Source: Candidatus Poribacteria bacterium (lineage in GTDB: Bacteria; Poribacteria; WGA-4E; GCA-2687025). From it: DNA of 11,085 nucleotides. The notes under the pieces were generated by a model that saw only the letters and a list, made by a program, of their open reading frames with translations, had not been told where the DNA came from and did no database searches. The position numbers and the translations under genes were made by a program. This document shows positions 1 to 5,982 of this stretch, piece after piece. The stretch spans positions 1 through 11,085 of the forward strand of contig NYZG01000365.1 in the NCBI GenBank assembly GCA_002687025.1, given 5' to 3'. Each line of letters opens with the position of its first letter. Within the stretch, counting starts at the first letter, position 1.

Positions 1-89
1 CACGCGCCACAGTGTGTCATTCCGACGGAGCATCGCGACGAGGAATCTCGCGTGGCTACACGGCCCGGCGTCGTTCCCGGCGGCCAGTG

Positions 90-105
90 TGGCAGCGGCC
101 AGGCA
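90..105 (+). promoter_or_regulatory. Weak candidate sigma-54 (-24/-12) promoter
   Basis: The sequence TGGCAGCGGCCAGGCA has the invariant GG (91-92) and GC (103-104) at the spacing required by the sigma-54 consensus TGGCAC-N5-TTGCA. The -24 half is good (TGGCA). The -12 half is poor (AGGCA instead of TTGCA). It is of interest because the operon downstream encodes a sigma-54 activator, so autoregulation would be plausible. In GC-rich DNA such a match can arise by chance, so this is only a hint. Confidence 0.2.
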
Positions 106-158
106 CTCTCGGCGGACCAATAGCATCACCTATAGGGAACACCCTCTCCTCCCCTGTC

Positions 159-187
159 TTTACGGCTCAGGTAGCTCGCATTACACT
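159..187 (+). promoter_or_regulatory. Candidate sigma-70-type promoter of the kinase-regulator operon
   Basis: TTTACG (159-164) and TACACT (182-187) each match the -35 and -10 consensus at four of six positions and are separated by exactly 17 nt. Transcription would start near 194, about 26 nt before the kinase ATG at 220. The fit in spacing and position is good, but the hexamers are imperfect and no other evidence supports it. Confidence 0.35.
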
Positions 188-219
188 GCACGCCTGTTCC
201 CATCTCATGCGAGCCGGCG

Positions 220-996
220 ATGTGGATTCTCACGGGCATACTGGGCTGTGTCTTCGGCAGTGCGATCACCGCGCTGCTGCTGCGTCATCGGGCGTCACGG
301 CCGGCAAGTTCGCGCGACTCGCTTCGCCAGACGGTGATGCGCGGCATCGCCCACGAGATACGCAATCCGCTGAACACCATGAGCATCACCCTCCAACTGC
401 TGGAGGAGGATCTGACCGGGGAGTCGGCGCCGACCCAGGGCGCGGTCCTCGCCGACGTGGGGCGCGTGCGGCGCGAGGTGGATCGCCTGGAGCGGATACT
501 GTCGGACTTCCAGCGCTACGCCAGGATGCAGTTCCGACCGGATGACGTGGACATAGGCGCGTTGGTGAACGAGACGCTCGACTTCATGGAGGCCGAGGCC
601 GCGCGAGCCGGCGTCGAAATCACGCGCTCCGTGCCGCGGGGGATCACCGCGGGCGCCGACTCGGCCCTGCTGCGACAGGCGTTCCTGAACGTGATAGTGA
701 ACGCCTTTCAGGCGATCGGCGAAGACGGTAGACTTAGCGTGGCCGTGGAAGCCGTCGGCTCGGACATCGTCGTCTCCTTTGCCGACACGGGCCCCGGAAT
801 GGACGAGGTAGCGCGTCGCCGAGCTTTCGAGCCGTACTACTCTACTAAAGAGGACGGCACAGGCCTCGGGCTGGCGGTCGTCAAGGAGGTCGCGGAGATG
901 CACGGCGGGATCGCGGAGGCCAGAGCCTCGTCGGGCCGCGGCGCAACGGTGTCCCTACGCATCCCACTGCCAACACACGCGAGCGCCACCGAATGA
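220..996 (+). CDS. Membrane-anchored sensor histidine kinase, NtrB/ZraS type, no separate sensor domain
   Basis: A 258-residue histidine kinase that should autophosphorylate on His and pass the phosphate to the regulator encoded next to it. Residues about 2-21 form one hydrophobic membrane segment followed by basic residues (RHR), so the catalytic part should lie in the cytoplasm. The H-box GIAHEIRNPLN has its phospho-acceptor at about H45. The ATPase domain has an N-box (LRQAFLNVIVNAFQA, Asn 157 and 161), a G1 box DTGPGM (189-194), an F-box FEPYYSTK and a G2 box GTGLGLAV (213-220). All catalytic motifs are intact. There is almost no room for a periplasmic, PAS or HAMP domain, so the signal must come through the membrane segment or a partner protein. 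The Shine-Dalgarno is weak (GCGAG). The stop overlaps the start of the regulator gene (ATGA), indicating translational coupling. The family is certain; the signal is unknown. Confidence 0.92.
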   Translation: MWILTGILGCVFGSAITALLLRHRASRPASSRDSLRQTVMRGIAHEIRNPLNTMSITLQLLEEDLTGESAPTQGAVLADVGRVRREVDRLERILSDFQRYARMQFRPDDVDIGALVNETLDFMEAEAARAGVEITRSVPRGITAGADSALLRQAFLNVIVNAFQAIGEDGRLSVAVEAVGSDIVVSFADTGPGMDEVARRRAFEPYYSTKEDGTGLGLAVVKEVAEMHGGIAEARASSGRGATVSLRIPLPTHASATE

Positions 997-2393
997 CCGA
1001 TCCCGCCCACGAACCGACCATCCTCATCGTCGATGACGACGCAACGGAACGCGAGCAGACCCGCCGCATATTCCGCTCAGAGGCGTACGACATCGTGGAC
1101 GTGGGAAGCGGCGTCGAAGCGTTGGGCATCATCGAAAGCCGCGACGTGGCCGTGCTGCTGACGGACCTGAAGATGCCCGAGATGGACGGTCAGGAGCTCC
1201 TCCGCCACGCCAAGGAAGCGCGCCCCGAGCTACAGGTGATCGTCGTCACGGGGTTTGGCTCTGTAGAGGGAGCCGTGGACGCCATGCAGGCTGGCGCGGG
1301 CGATTTCCTGCAGAAGCCGCTGGACATCCAGACGACACGAGCCCGGGTGCGCAAGGCGGTCGAGAAGCACGAGCTCGAAAGGCAGAACGTCGCTCTCCGG
1401 GAGCAGGTGGACAGCGTCTACGGTCTGGAGAACATGATCGGGGCCTCCCTGGCGATGCAGGAGGTGTTCCGCAAGATACGTCGCGTGGCGCCCACGAACG
1501 CGACCGTGCTGCTCCTCGGCGAGAGCGGCACGGGCAAGGAGCTCGCCGCGCGCGCGGTCCACAACCTCAGTCCAAGGGCGCGGGCGCGCTTTCTGCCGTT
1601 CAACTGTGCGGCCGTCACGCGGGAACTCGTCGAGAGCGAGCTGTTCGGCTACAACCGCGGCGCCTTCACGGGAGCCTCCCGCGACAAGCCGGGCTATTTC
1701 GAGGAAGCCAACGGCGGCACACTGCTCCTGGACGAGATAGGCGAGATGACGATGGACGCGCAGGCGAAGCTGCTGCGCGTGCTCGAAGAGCGCGAGATAA
1801 TGCGCGTCGGCGGCACGCGCGCGATTCCCATCGACGTGCGCATACTCGCGTCGACGAACCGGGAGCTCGAGGAGGCCGTGCGCGACGGCACGTTCCGGGA
1901 AGACCTGTACCACCGCATAAAGGTGTTCCCCATCGACATACCGCCGCTCAGAGACCGGCGCGAAGACCTCCCGCTACTGGCCGAGCATCATCTGATGAAG
2001 GCCGCCGAGGAACACGGCGTCCCTCCCAAGCCGTTGGGTGTGTCCGCGATGGAGGCCTTCCGGCGATACGACTGGCCGGGGAACATCCGAGAGCTGCGGA
2101 ATCTCATGTCGTTTCTCGTCCTGAGCGTCGAGGGCGCCGTCATCACCGAGGCGGACCTGCCCGACTCGCTCCGCAACGGCTCCACAGCAAAGCGGCCGGA
2201 ACTCGTGGAGGTAGGGCGTTCGATGGATGACATCGAGCGCGAGGCGATCCTGCGAACCCTCAAGGCTACGGACGGGAATAAGACCAAGGCGGCGGAGATG
2301 CTGGGGATCGGCCTGCGCACGCTGTACCGCAAGCTGGATCGTTACGGCGAGGACGTGAGCGACGAGCCTCCCGAAACCAACGACGACGACTGA
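993..2393 (+). CDS. Sigma-54-dependent response regulator, NtrC family
   Basis: A complete 466-residue NtrC-type transcription activator and the evident partner of the kinase just upstream, with which it overlaps by 4 nt. The receiver domain (about 8-122) has the acidic pair DDD near residue 14, the phospho-acceptor D58 in LLTDLKMP, T86 and K108. The central AAA+ domain (about 145-375) has Walker A GESGTGKE (176-183), an intact sigma-54-contacting loop GAFTGA (223-228), Walker B TLLLDEIGE and the WPGNIRELRN motif. The C-terminal Fis-type helix-turn-helix (about 412-450) includes NKTKAAEMLGIGLRTLYRKL. The last residues (EDVSDEPPETNDDD) are acidic. It should activate sigma-54 promoters by ATP-driven open-complex formation after phosphorylation. 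Its targets are unknown; the only candidate in this window is the weak site upstream of its own operon. The 3' end overlaps the convergent lipid kinase gene by 52 bp. Family certain; ZraR, AtoC or NtrC subtype not resolvable. Confidence 0.95.
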   Translation: MTDPAHEPTILIVDDDATEREQTRRIFRSEAYDIVDVGSGVEALGIIESRDVAVLLTDLKMPEMDGQELLRHAKEARPELQVIVVTGFGSVEGAVDAMQAGAGDFLQKPLDIQTTRARVRKAVEKHELERQNVALREQVDSVYGLENMIGASLAMQEVFRKIRRVAPTNATVLLLGESGTGKELAARAVHNLSPRARARFLPFNCAAVTRELVESELFGYNRGAFTGASRDKPGYFEEANGGTLLLDEIGEMTMDAQAKLLRVLEEREIMRVGGTRAIPIDVRILASTNRELEEAVRDGTFREDLYHRIKVFPIDIPPLRDRREDLPLLAEHHLMKAAEEHGVPPKPLGVSAMEAFRRYDWPGNIRELRNLMSFLVLSVEGAVITEADLPDSLRNGSTAKRPELVEVGRSMDDIEREAILRTLKATDGNKTKAAEMLGIGLRTLYRKLDRYGEDVSDEPPETNDDD

Positions 2394-3289
2394 GGCGTCA
2401 GCACGCGAAGCGCTCCCGCCCGCACGCGCGAATCCAATGGTTCGGAACCCATCACATCGCCGTCGAGCAGCTTCCGTAGCGGGGCGTCCGTCTCGATGCG
2501 CGCCGTCGAGGAGCGGATCACCTCGATCGCGGGATGCCCTATGTGCTTGCCGGAGTAGACCTTCGGCAGCGTCCTCACCAACTCCAGCCGGCTCACGGGC
2601 TTCACGACGACGATGTCGAACAGGCCGTCGTCCAGCCTGGCATCCGGGGCCATCCACTGCCCGCCGCCGCAGTACGGCGTGTTCTGGACGAGAGCGAACA
2701 GCGCGTCCATCTCGCGCGGGCCCTCGTCTACGTGGAGACGCATGGAAAACGGGCGCAGACCCACGAGCGCCTTGAAGACGCCCATGAAATAGCCTGCCGA
2801 TCGCCGGAACACGCGGGATCGAACCGCCTCGTAGGCGACTTCGGCGGCGAAACCGACGCCGCTCAGGCAGATGAACAGGCCCGCGGCGTCCTCTCCGACG
2901 TCGCATGCGGACACGACGCCAGACCGTAGGAGCTCAAACGACTCGGGCAGCGTGCGTGGGATGCCGAGAGACCGTGCGAAATCGTCGCCCGAACCCATCG
3001 GGATCAGGGCAAGCGTGCTCTCAGAGCCAGACAGCCCTGCCGCCACTTCTCGGACGGTGCCGTCGCCGCCCATGGCGGCCACAACGCCCACGCCGGACTC
3101 GGCGGCGCGTCGTGCGAGTTCGGTCGCGTGTCCTGGCCGCGTCGTGAGCTGCATTGTGACGGACAGACCCGCGTCGCGGATCAGGGCCTCTGCCTGGCGC
3201 AGGGCGCGACGGGTCCGACCCTTGCCCGCGACTGGGTTGGCGATGAGAGTGATCGGAGAGTCCGGCAGCGAGGCGTGTTCGTGCGAGAT
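2342..3289 (-). CDS. Diacylglycerol/sphingosine-type lipid kinase (DAGK_cat/YegS family), probable ATC start
   Basis: An ATP-dependent lipid kinase, likely phosphorylating diacylglycerol or a related membrane lipid at the cytoplasmic face. From the ATC start it is 315 residues, close to the usual family length of about 300. In order it shows ITLIANPVAGKGR (13-25, the family's NPxxG nucleotide-binding motif), AAMGGDGTVREVAAGL (GGDGT at 74-78), IPMGSGDDFARSLGI (GSGDD at 99-103, where GTxND is usual), and LLDGD near the C-terminus (usually DGE). The first ATG in frame (3154) would cut off 45 residues including the NPVAGKGR motif. Upstream of it there is no ATG, GTG or TTG back to a TAG at 3301-3299. 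An AGGAG at 3300-3296 sits 6 nt before ATC (3289-3287), so I take ATC as the start. A base error that destroyed a normal start is the main alternative. It follows cimA by 158 bp and may be read from the same transcript. Family sure, substrate not. Confidence 0.85.
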   Translation of the reverse strand: MSHEHASLPDSPITLIANPVAGKGRTRRALRQAEALIRDAGLSVTMQLTTRPGHATELARRAAESGVGVVAAMGGDGTVREVAAGLSGSESTLALIPMGSGDDFARSLGIPRTLPESFELLRSGVVSACDVGEDAAGLFICLSGVGFAAEVAYEAVRSRVFRRSAGYFMGVFKALVGLRPFSMRLHVDEGPREMDALFALVQNTPYCGGGQWMAPDARLDDGLFDIVVVKPVSRLELVRTLPKVYSGKHIGHPAIEVIRSSTARIETDAPLRKLLDGDVMGSEPLDSRVRAGALRVLTPQSSSLVSGGSSLTSSP

Positions 3290-3295
3290 AGGCCG

Positions 3296-3300
3296 CTCCT
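3296..3300 (-). promoter_or_regulatory. Shine-Dalgarno AGGAG deciding an ATC start
   Basis: On the minus strand AGGAG lies exactly 6 nt upstream of the ATC codon at 3289-3287. That codon opens a frame encoding the conserved N-terminus of the lipid kinase. The site overlaps the in-frame TAG (3301-3299) that closes the frame upstream. No other Shine-Dalgarno/start pair can include the NPVAGKGR motif. ATC and ATT starts are rare in bacteria but documented; infC, for example, uses ATT. Confidence 0.5.
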
Positions 3301-3377
3301 ACACCGCGGGACGCGATACGGCGCCGCTCTCCTCCCGCGCTCACGCATGGCCTGCAGTGCAGAGCGGCCCGATGACT

Positions 3378-3416
3378 GAATCCCCTCCCCTTGCAGGGGA
3401 AGGCTAGGATGGGGTC
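3378..3416. repeat. Probable short dispersed palindromic element (REP-like)
   Basis: A compact hairpin, TCCCC (3386-3390), loop TTGCA, GGGGA (3396-3400), is set in a C-run/G-run context that continues as aaggctaggatgggg. The left flank also carries CCCCT (3382-3386). It lies in the 158-bp gap between cimA and the lipid kinase and has no T-tract, so it is a poor intrinsic terminator. From memory, units of this look (CCTTGCAGGGGAAGGCTAGG) are scattered in the intergenic DNA of many uncultured bacterial genomes. Only one copy is present here, so repeat status is inferred. Confidence 0.4.
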
Positions 3417-3447
3417 CAAGCACGCCCAAGTGGCCGGGCTACACCCA

Positions 3448-5067
3448 CTAGACGCCGACGCCGGCCTGCCGGCGCATTTCCTTCTGTATCTTGTGCTCGA
3501 AGCTGTCCACCAGCGCCTTCCAAGACGCCTCGACGATGTTCTCAGATACGCCGACGGTGCCCCATGTCTCCTCGCCGTCGGTGGACTCGATCAGCACGCG
3601 CACGCGCGCGGCCGTGGACGACTGCGAGTCGAGCACGCGCACGTTGTAGTCCACCAGCGTGACATCGCGAAGATGCGGGTAGAACCTTTCGAGCGCCTTC
3701 CGCAGGGCGTTGTCCAGAGCGTTTACGGGCCCATCGCCCTCGGCGGCGGTGTGCTCTTCGAGGCCGTTCGGCTCGCGCACCTTTATCGTCGCTTCGGAGC
3801 GCATGTCGTGCGTCTGGAACTTCTCGATGATCAGCCGGAAGCCGTGCAACTCGAATGCAGGCGTGTGCTCGCCCATCGCCTTGCGCGCGAGCAAGTTCCA
3901 CGACGCCTCAGCGCCTTCGAAGGCGTATCCTAGCTGCTCCGCCTCCTTCATGCTGTCGTAGACGCGCTGGACCTCTGGGGATCGCTTGTCGAGGTCCGGG
4001 TACTCGTCCTCCAGCTTCTCGATGATCGCGCTGCGCCCGGCCTGGTCGGATATGAGTATGCGCTGCTTGTTCCCGACTAGCTCCGGCTCGATATGCTCGT
4101 ACGACAGCGGGTTCTTGCGCGCCGCGTCTATGTGGACGCCGCCCTTATGTGCGAAGGCCGACCGTCCCACGTATGCCTGCCGTTCGTTGTGCGCGTGGTT
4201 CGCCAGCTCGCTCACGAGGCGCGACACGTGCGTGAGCTCCGCGAGCGCGCCTGGTATCAGGCAGTCTCGGCCCATCTTGAGCGCGAGGTTCGGCACGACG
4301 GCGCACAGGTTCGCGTTGCCGCACCGCTCGCCGTAGCCGTTGAACGTGCCCTGCACCTGCGTCGCGCCGCGTTCGACGCCCATCAGCGTGTTCGCGTCGC
4401 CGACGCCCGAGTCGTTGTGCGCGTGGATGCCCACGGGCGTGCCGGGAAACTCGGCGATGACGTGCGCGACGATGTCGCCCAGTTCCAGCGGCAGCGTGCC
4501 GCCGTTCGTGTCGCACAGCACCAGGCGCACGGCTCCGCCGTCGACGGCGGCGCGCAACGTCTCGATGGCATACGGCCGGTTGCGCGTGTAGCCGTCGAAG
4601 AAGTGTTCCGCGTCGTAGAGCACGGACATGCCGGCGTCGGTCAGGAACCGCACGGACGACCGAATCATCTCGACGTTCTCCTCCAACGTCACGCGGAGGA
4701 TTTCGGTGGCGTGGAGTTCCCAGCTCTTCCCGAATATCGTCGCGTGTCGGCAGCCCGTCTCGACGAGTGCGAGGAGGTTCGGGTCTTCCTCGGGGGCGTT
4801 GTCCTTGCGGCGCGTGCTGCCGAACGGCATCAACTGCGTGTGTCGCAGGGACACTTCCTTGGCGCGGCGGAAGAACTCGATGTCGCGCGGGTTCGAGAAA
4901 GGCCACCCACCGACGACGAAGTCGATGCCGAGGTCGTCGAACTCCTGCAATAGCCGCAGCTTGCCTTCGACGGAGAACGCAATGCCCTCGGCCTGCGTTC
5001 CGTCGCGCAAGGTCTCGTCACATACCTCGATGCGTCGGTCGGCGGCGACAGGGGCTGCGGCGCTCAT
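3448..5067 (-). CDS. cimA: (R)-citramalate synthase
   Basis: A 539-residue enzyme of the LeuA/HMGL aldolase family. It should condense acetyl-CoA with pyruvate to (R)-citramalate, the first step of the threonine-independent route to isoleucine. The TIM-barrel part begins IEVCDETLRDGTQAEGIAF (DETLRDG at 17-23), followed by FVVGGWPFSNPRD, the long GSTRRKDNAPEEDPN segment typical of the citramalate branch, LCDTNGGTLP, and the metal-binding GIHAHNDSGVGDAN (His 215 and 217). NGYGERCGNANL comes next. The C-terminal part (about 395-539) resembles the LeuA regulatory dimer domain, so isoleucine feedback is plausible. I chose the ATG at 5067 because AGAGGA lies 7 nt upstream and the conserved sequence starts about ten residues later; the longer frame to 5169 would cross the promoter. 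The length suits the roughly 530-residue citramalate type (TIGR00977-like). Isopropylmalate synthase is less likely. No other leu or ilv genes are in the window. Confidence 0.92.
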   Translation of the reverse strand: MSAAAPVAADRRIEVCDETLRDGTQAEGIAFSVEGKLRLLQEFDDLGIDFVVGGWPFSNPRDIEFFRRAKEVSLRHTQLMPFGSTRRKDNAPEEDPNLLALVETGCRHATIFGKSWELHATEILRVTLEENVEMIRSSVRFLTDAGMSVLYDAEHFFDGYTRNRPYAIETLRAAVDGGAVRLVLCDTNGGTLPLELGDIVAHVIAEFPGTPVGIHAHNDSGVGDANTLMGVERGATQVQGTFNGYGERCGNANLCAVVPNLALKMGRDCLIPGALAELTHVSRLVSELANHAHNERQAYVGRSAFAHKGGVHIDAARKNPLSYEHIEPELVGNKQRILISDQAGRSAIIEKLEDEYPDLDKRSPEVQRVYDSMKEAEQLGYAFEGAEASWNLLARKAMGEHTPAFELHGFRLIIEKFQTHDMRSEATIKVREPNGLEEHTAAEGDGPVNALDNALRKALERFYPHLRDVTLVDYNVRVLDSQSSTAARVRVLIESTDGEETWGTVGVSENIVEASWKALVDSFEHKIQKEMRRQAGVGV

Positions 5068-5074
5068 CGTCACG

Positions 5075-5080
5075 TCCTCT
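5075..5080 (-). promoter_or_regulatory. Ribosome binding site of cimA
   Basis: AGAGGA on the minus strand is 7 nt upstream of the ATG at 5067. It selects this start over the in-frame ATG at 5169, which would add 34 residues unlike the family. Confidence 0.6.
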
Positions 5081-5128
5081 TGAGTACGGGTTGTGGGCAA
5101 GCGGCCGGGTCCGTGCGCGGTCGGACGA

Positions 5129-5137
5129 AGTATATCA
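5129..5137 (-). promoter_or_regulatory. Extended -10 promoter of cimA
   Basis: The minus strand reads TGATATACT: a TATACT -10 hexamer (five of six consensus bases) preceded by the TGn extension. The hexamer 17 nt upstream (CCGAAG) is not -35-like, which is common for extended -10 promoters. A start near 5122 would give a leader of about 55 nt. It lies just downstream of the hairpin that ends the lipoprotein gene, so cimA is probably transcribed on its own. Confidence 0.45.
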
Positions 5138-5168
5138 CACGGCGCCGTGAACTTCGGGCCCGAGCACA

Positions 5169-5200
5169 CGAAAGCGCACCCATGGCGAGGTGCGCTTTCG
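5169..5200 (-). terminator. 12-bp perfect hairpin, likely terminator after the lipoprotein gene
   Basis: CGAAAGCGCACC (5169-5180) and GGTGCGCTTTCG (5189-5200) are perfect inverted copies around an 8-nt loop. The hairpin begins 25 nt after the stop codon of the minus-strand lipoprotein gene and just before the cimA promoter. On the minus strand no T-run follows (TGTGCTCG), so it is not a textbook intrinsic terminator. It could still stop transcription or protect the 3' end of the mRNA. The T-richer side (CGTTATT) is on the plus strand, where no gene needs termination. Confidence 0.55.
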
Positions 5201-5225
5201 CGTTATTCGGAACGGTCGGTGAGAC

Positions 5226-5870
5226 CTATTCCTTCGCCTTCGTCGTGAAGGAGAAGCTGATCTCAGTCTCGTTACCGGCGAGGTCGAGGATCACGCCCTC
5301 GACGTCGTAGTCGGTCTCGTTGACGATCGGGTCGTCGGCGTTGGCCTGCAACGTGACATCGGCGCCGTCAACTGTCGGCACCCACGCCAGCGCCGAGCCG
5401 CCGGTGGAGATGGTCAACTCGTCGACATCGACATCCTCGTTGAAGGAGAGCGTCAGACCATCGGCGAGGTCGGCAGGATCGACATCGGTATCACCCGCAA
5501 TGTCCGGATCCGTGCCAGTGTGTTCGGGCGGATCGTTGTCGGGAGGCAGGACGGTGCCGAATGTCAGCGTGCTGCTGCCGGTGTCCCACTGGATGTCGTT
5601 GCTGGCCGTCGTCACCGCGAAGGTGCGCGTGCTGCCGGCGCCTTCGGTCGCGCCGCCATTGACGGTCACCGTGCCCGGGTCGCCGCTGAAGGTCAGCGTA
5701 ACGCTGCTGCCTTCGGCGACATCGGAGCCCGCCTCGGGCTTCGTGCTGACCAGGGTGACGTCTTCGTCCGTGACCTCGTCATCGCCGCCGCATGCGACCA
5801 TCAACGCTGAGAGTGAGATGACTAGCGCTGGCGCCATGAACAGCGAGAGCCATCGAAGGGATTTCCTCAT
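5226..5870 (-). CDS. Secreted lipoprotein with SbsA/Big_5-type Ig-like domains
   Basis: A 214-residue protein of unknown role, expected to be lipid-anchored in the envelope. Residues 1-26 form a signal peptide: basic start (MRKSLRW), hydrophobic core, then LMVA before C27, the lipidated cysteine. The lipobox is slightly unusual in having Met at -3. After C27 come GGDDEVTDED and an acidic chain. Residues about 38-105 look like one Ig-like beta domain (VSTKPEAGSDVAEGSSVTLTF). Residues about 112-212 look like a Big_5/SbsA-type domain, with DPADLADGLTLSFNEDVD and a C-terminal VILDLAGNETEISFSFT. A Pro/Asp linker (PPDNDPPEHTGTDPD) separates them. No catalytic motif is visible; a structural, adhesive or binding role is likely. 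AAGGAG and GAGG lie upstream of the ATG. It has its own promoter candidate and a hairpin behind it, so it is probably monocistronic. Confidence 0.85.
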   Translation of the reverse strand: MRKSLRWLSLFMAPALVISLSALMVACGGDDEVTDEDVTLVSTKPEAGSDVAEGSSVTLTFSGDPGTVTVNGGATEGAGSTRTFAVTTASNDIQWDTGSSTLTFGTVLPPDNDPPEHTGTDPDIAGDTDVDPADLADGLTLSFNEDVDVDELTISTGGSALAWVPTVDGADVTLQANADDPIVNETDYDVEGVILDLAGNETEISFSFTTKAKE

Positions 5871-5949
5871 GATGAGCCTCAGCTCCTTACCTTAGTTCTC
5901 GTTGTCGCTTCCCCGCCCACGCTTGGGATCCAGGAACCCCAACGGACCG

Positions 5950-5977
5950 AGTTTAGCCGATTTCTAGGAACTGCCAA
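5950..5977 (-). promoter_or_regulatory. Candidate sigma-70-type promoter of the lipoprotein gene
   Basis: On the minus strand TTGGCA (5977-5972, five of six consensus bases) and TAAACT (5955-5950, four of six) are 16 nt apart. They lie about 80 nt upstream of the lipoprotein ATG at 5870. The -35 box is embedded in a perfect palindrome, described separately. Confidence 0.45.
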
Positions 5978-5982
5978 GTTCC
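5967..5982. promoter_or_regulatory. Perfect 6-4-6 palindrome over the -35 box, possible operator
   Basis: GGAACTGCCAAGTTCC is a perfect inverted repeat: GGAACT (5967-5972), spacer GCCA, AGTTCC (5977-5982). The arms cover the candidate -35 box of the lipoprotein promoter, where a dimeric repressor would block RNA polymerase. No regulator in the window can be assigned to it, and 6-bp arms can arise by chance. Confidence 0.35.

Larger units (their letters stand above)
1..219. other. Leader region upstream of the two-component operon, no gene seen
   Basis: I see no convincing gene here. The forward reading frames crossing this stretch have no family resemblance and run on into the kinase gene in a different frame. 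The stretch probably holds the promoter region of the kinase-regulator operon, and possibly the control region of a gene beyond the left edge. Two promoter candidates inside it are listed separately. No tRNA-like cloverleaf or clear terminator was seen. Confidence 0.5.

Noticed and set aside
1974..2906. Minus-strand frame of 310 codons across the regulator and lipid kinase genes
   Set aside because: It overlaps two well-supported genes in other frames and its translation is Arg-rich and motif-free.
3299..3301. TAG recoding (amber read-through) to extend the lipid kinase N-terminus
   Set aside because: Other genes in the window end normally in TAG, and the frame upstream of this TAG encodes no family sequence, so initiation after the TAG is simpler.
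4093..4953. Plus-strand frame of 286 codons opposite cimA
   Set aside because: Antisense shadow of conserved citramalate synthase codons, with Arg/Val/His-rich low-information sequence.
5068..5169. Longer cimA start at 5169 adding 34 residues
   Set aside because: The extension would cross the extended -10 promoter, has no Shine-Dalgarno and does not resemble the family; the ATG at 5067 has a good ribosome site.
5958..5977. Sigma-54 promoter at the TTGGCAGTTCC sequence upstream of the lipoprotein
   Set aside because: TGGCA is present, but no GC dinucleotide lies at the required -12 spacing; a sigma-70-type reading fits better.
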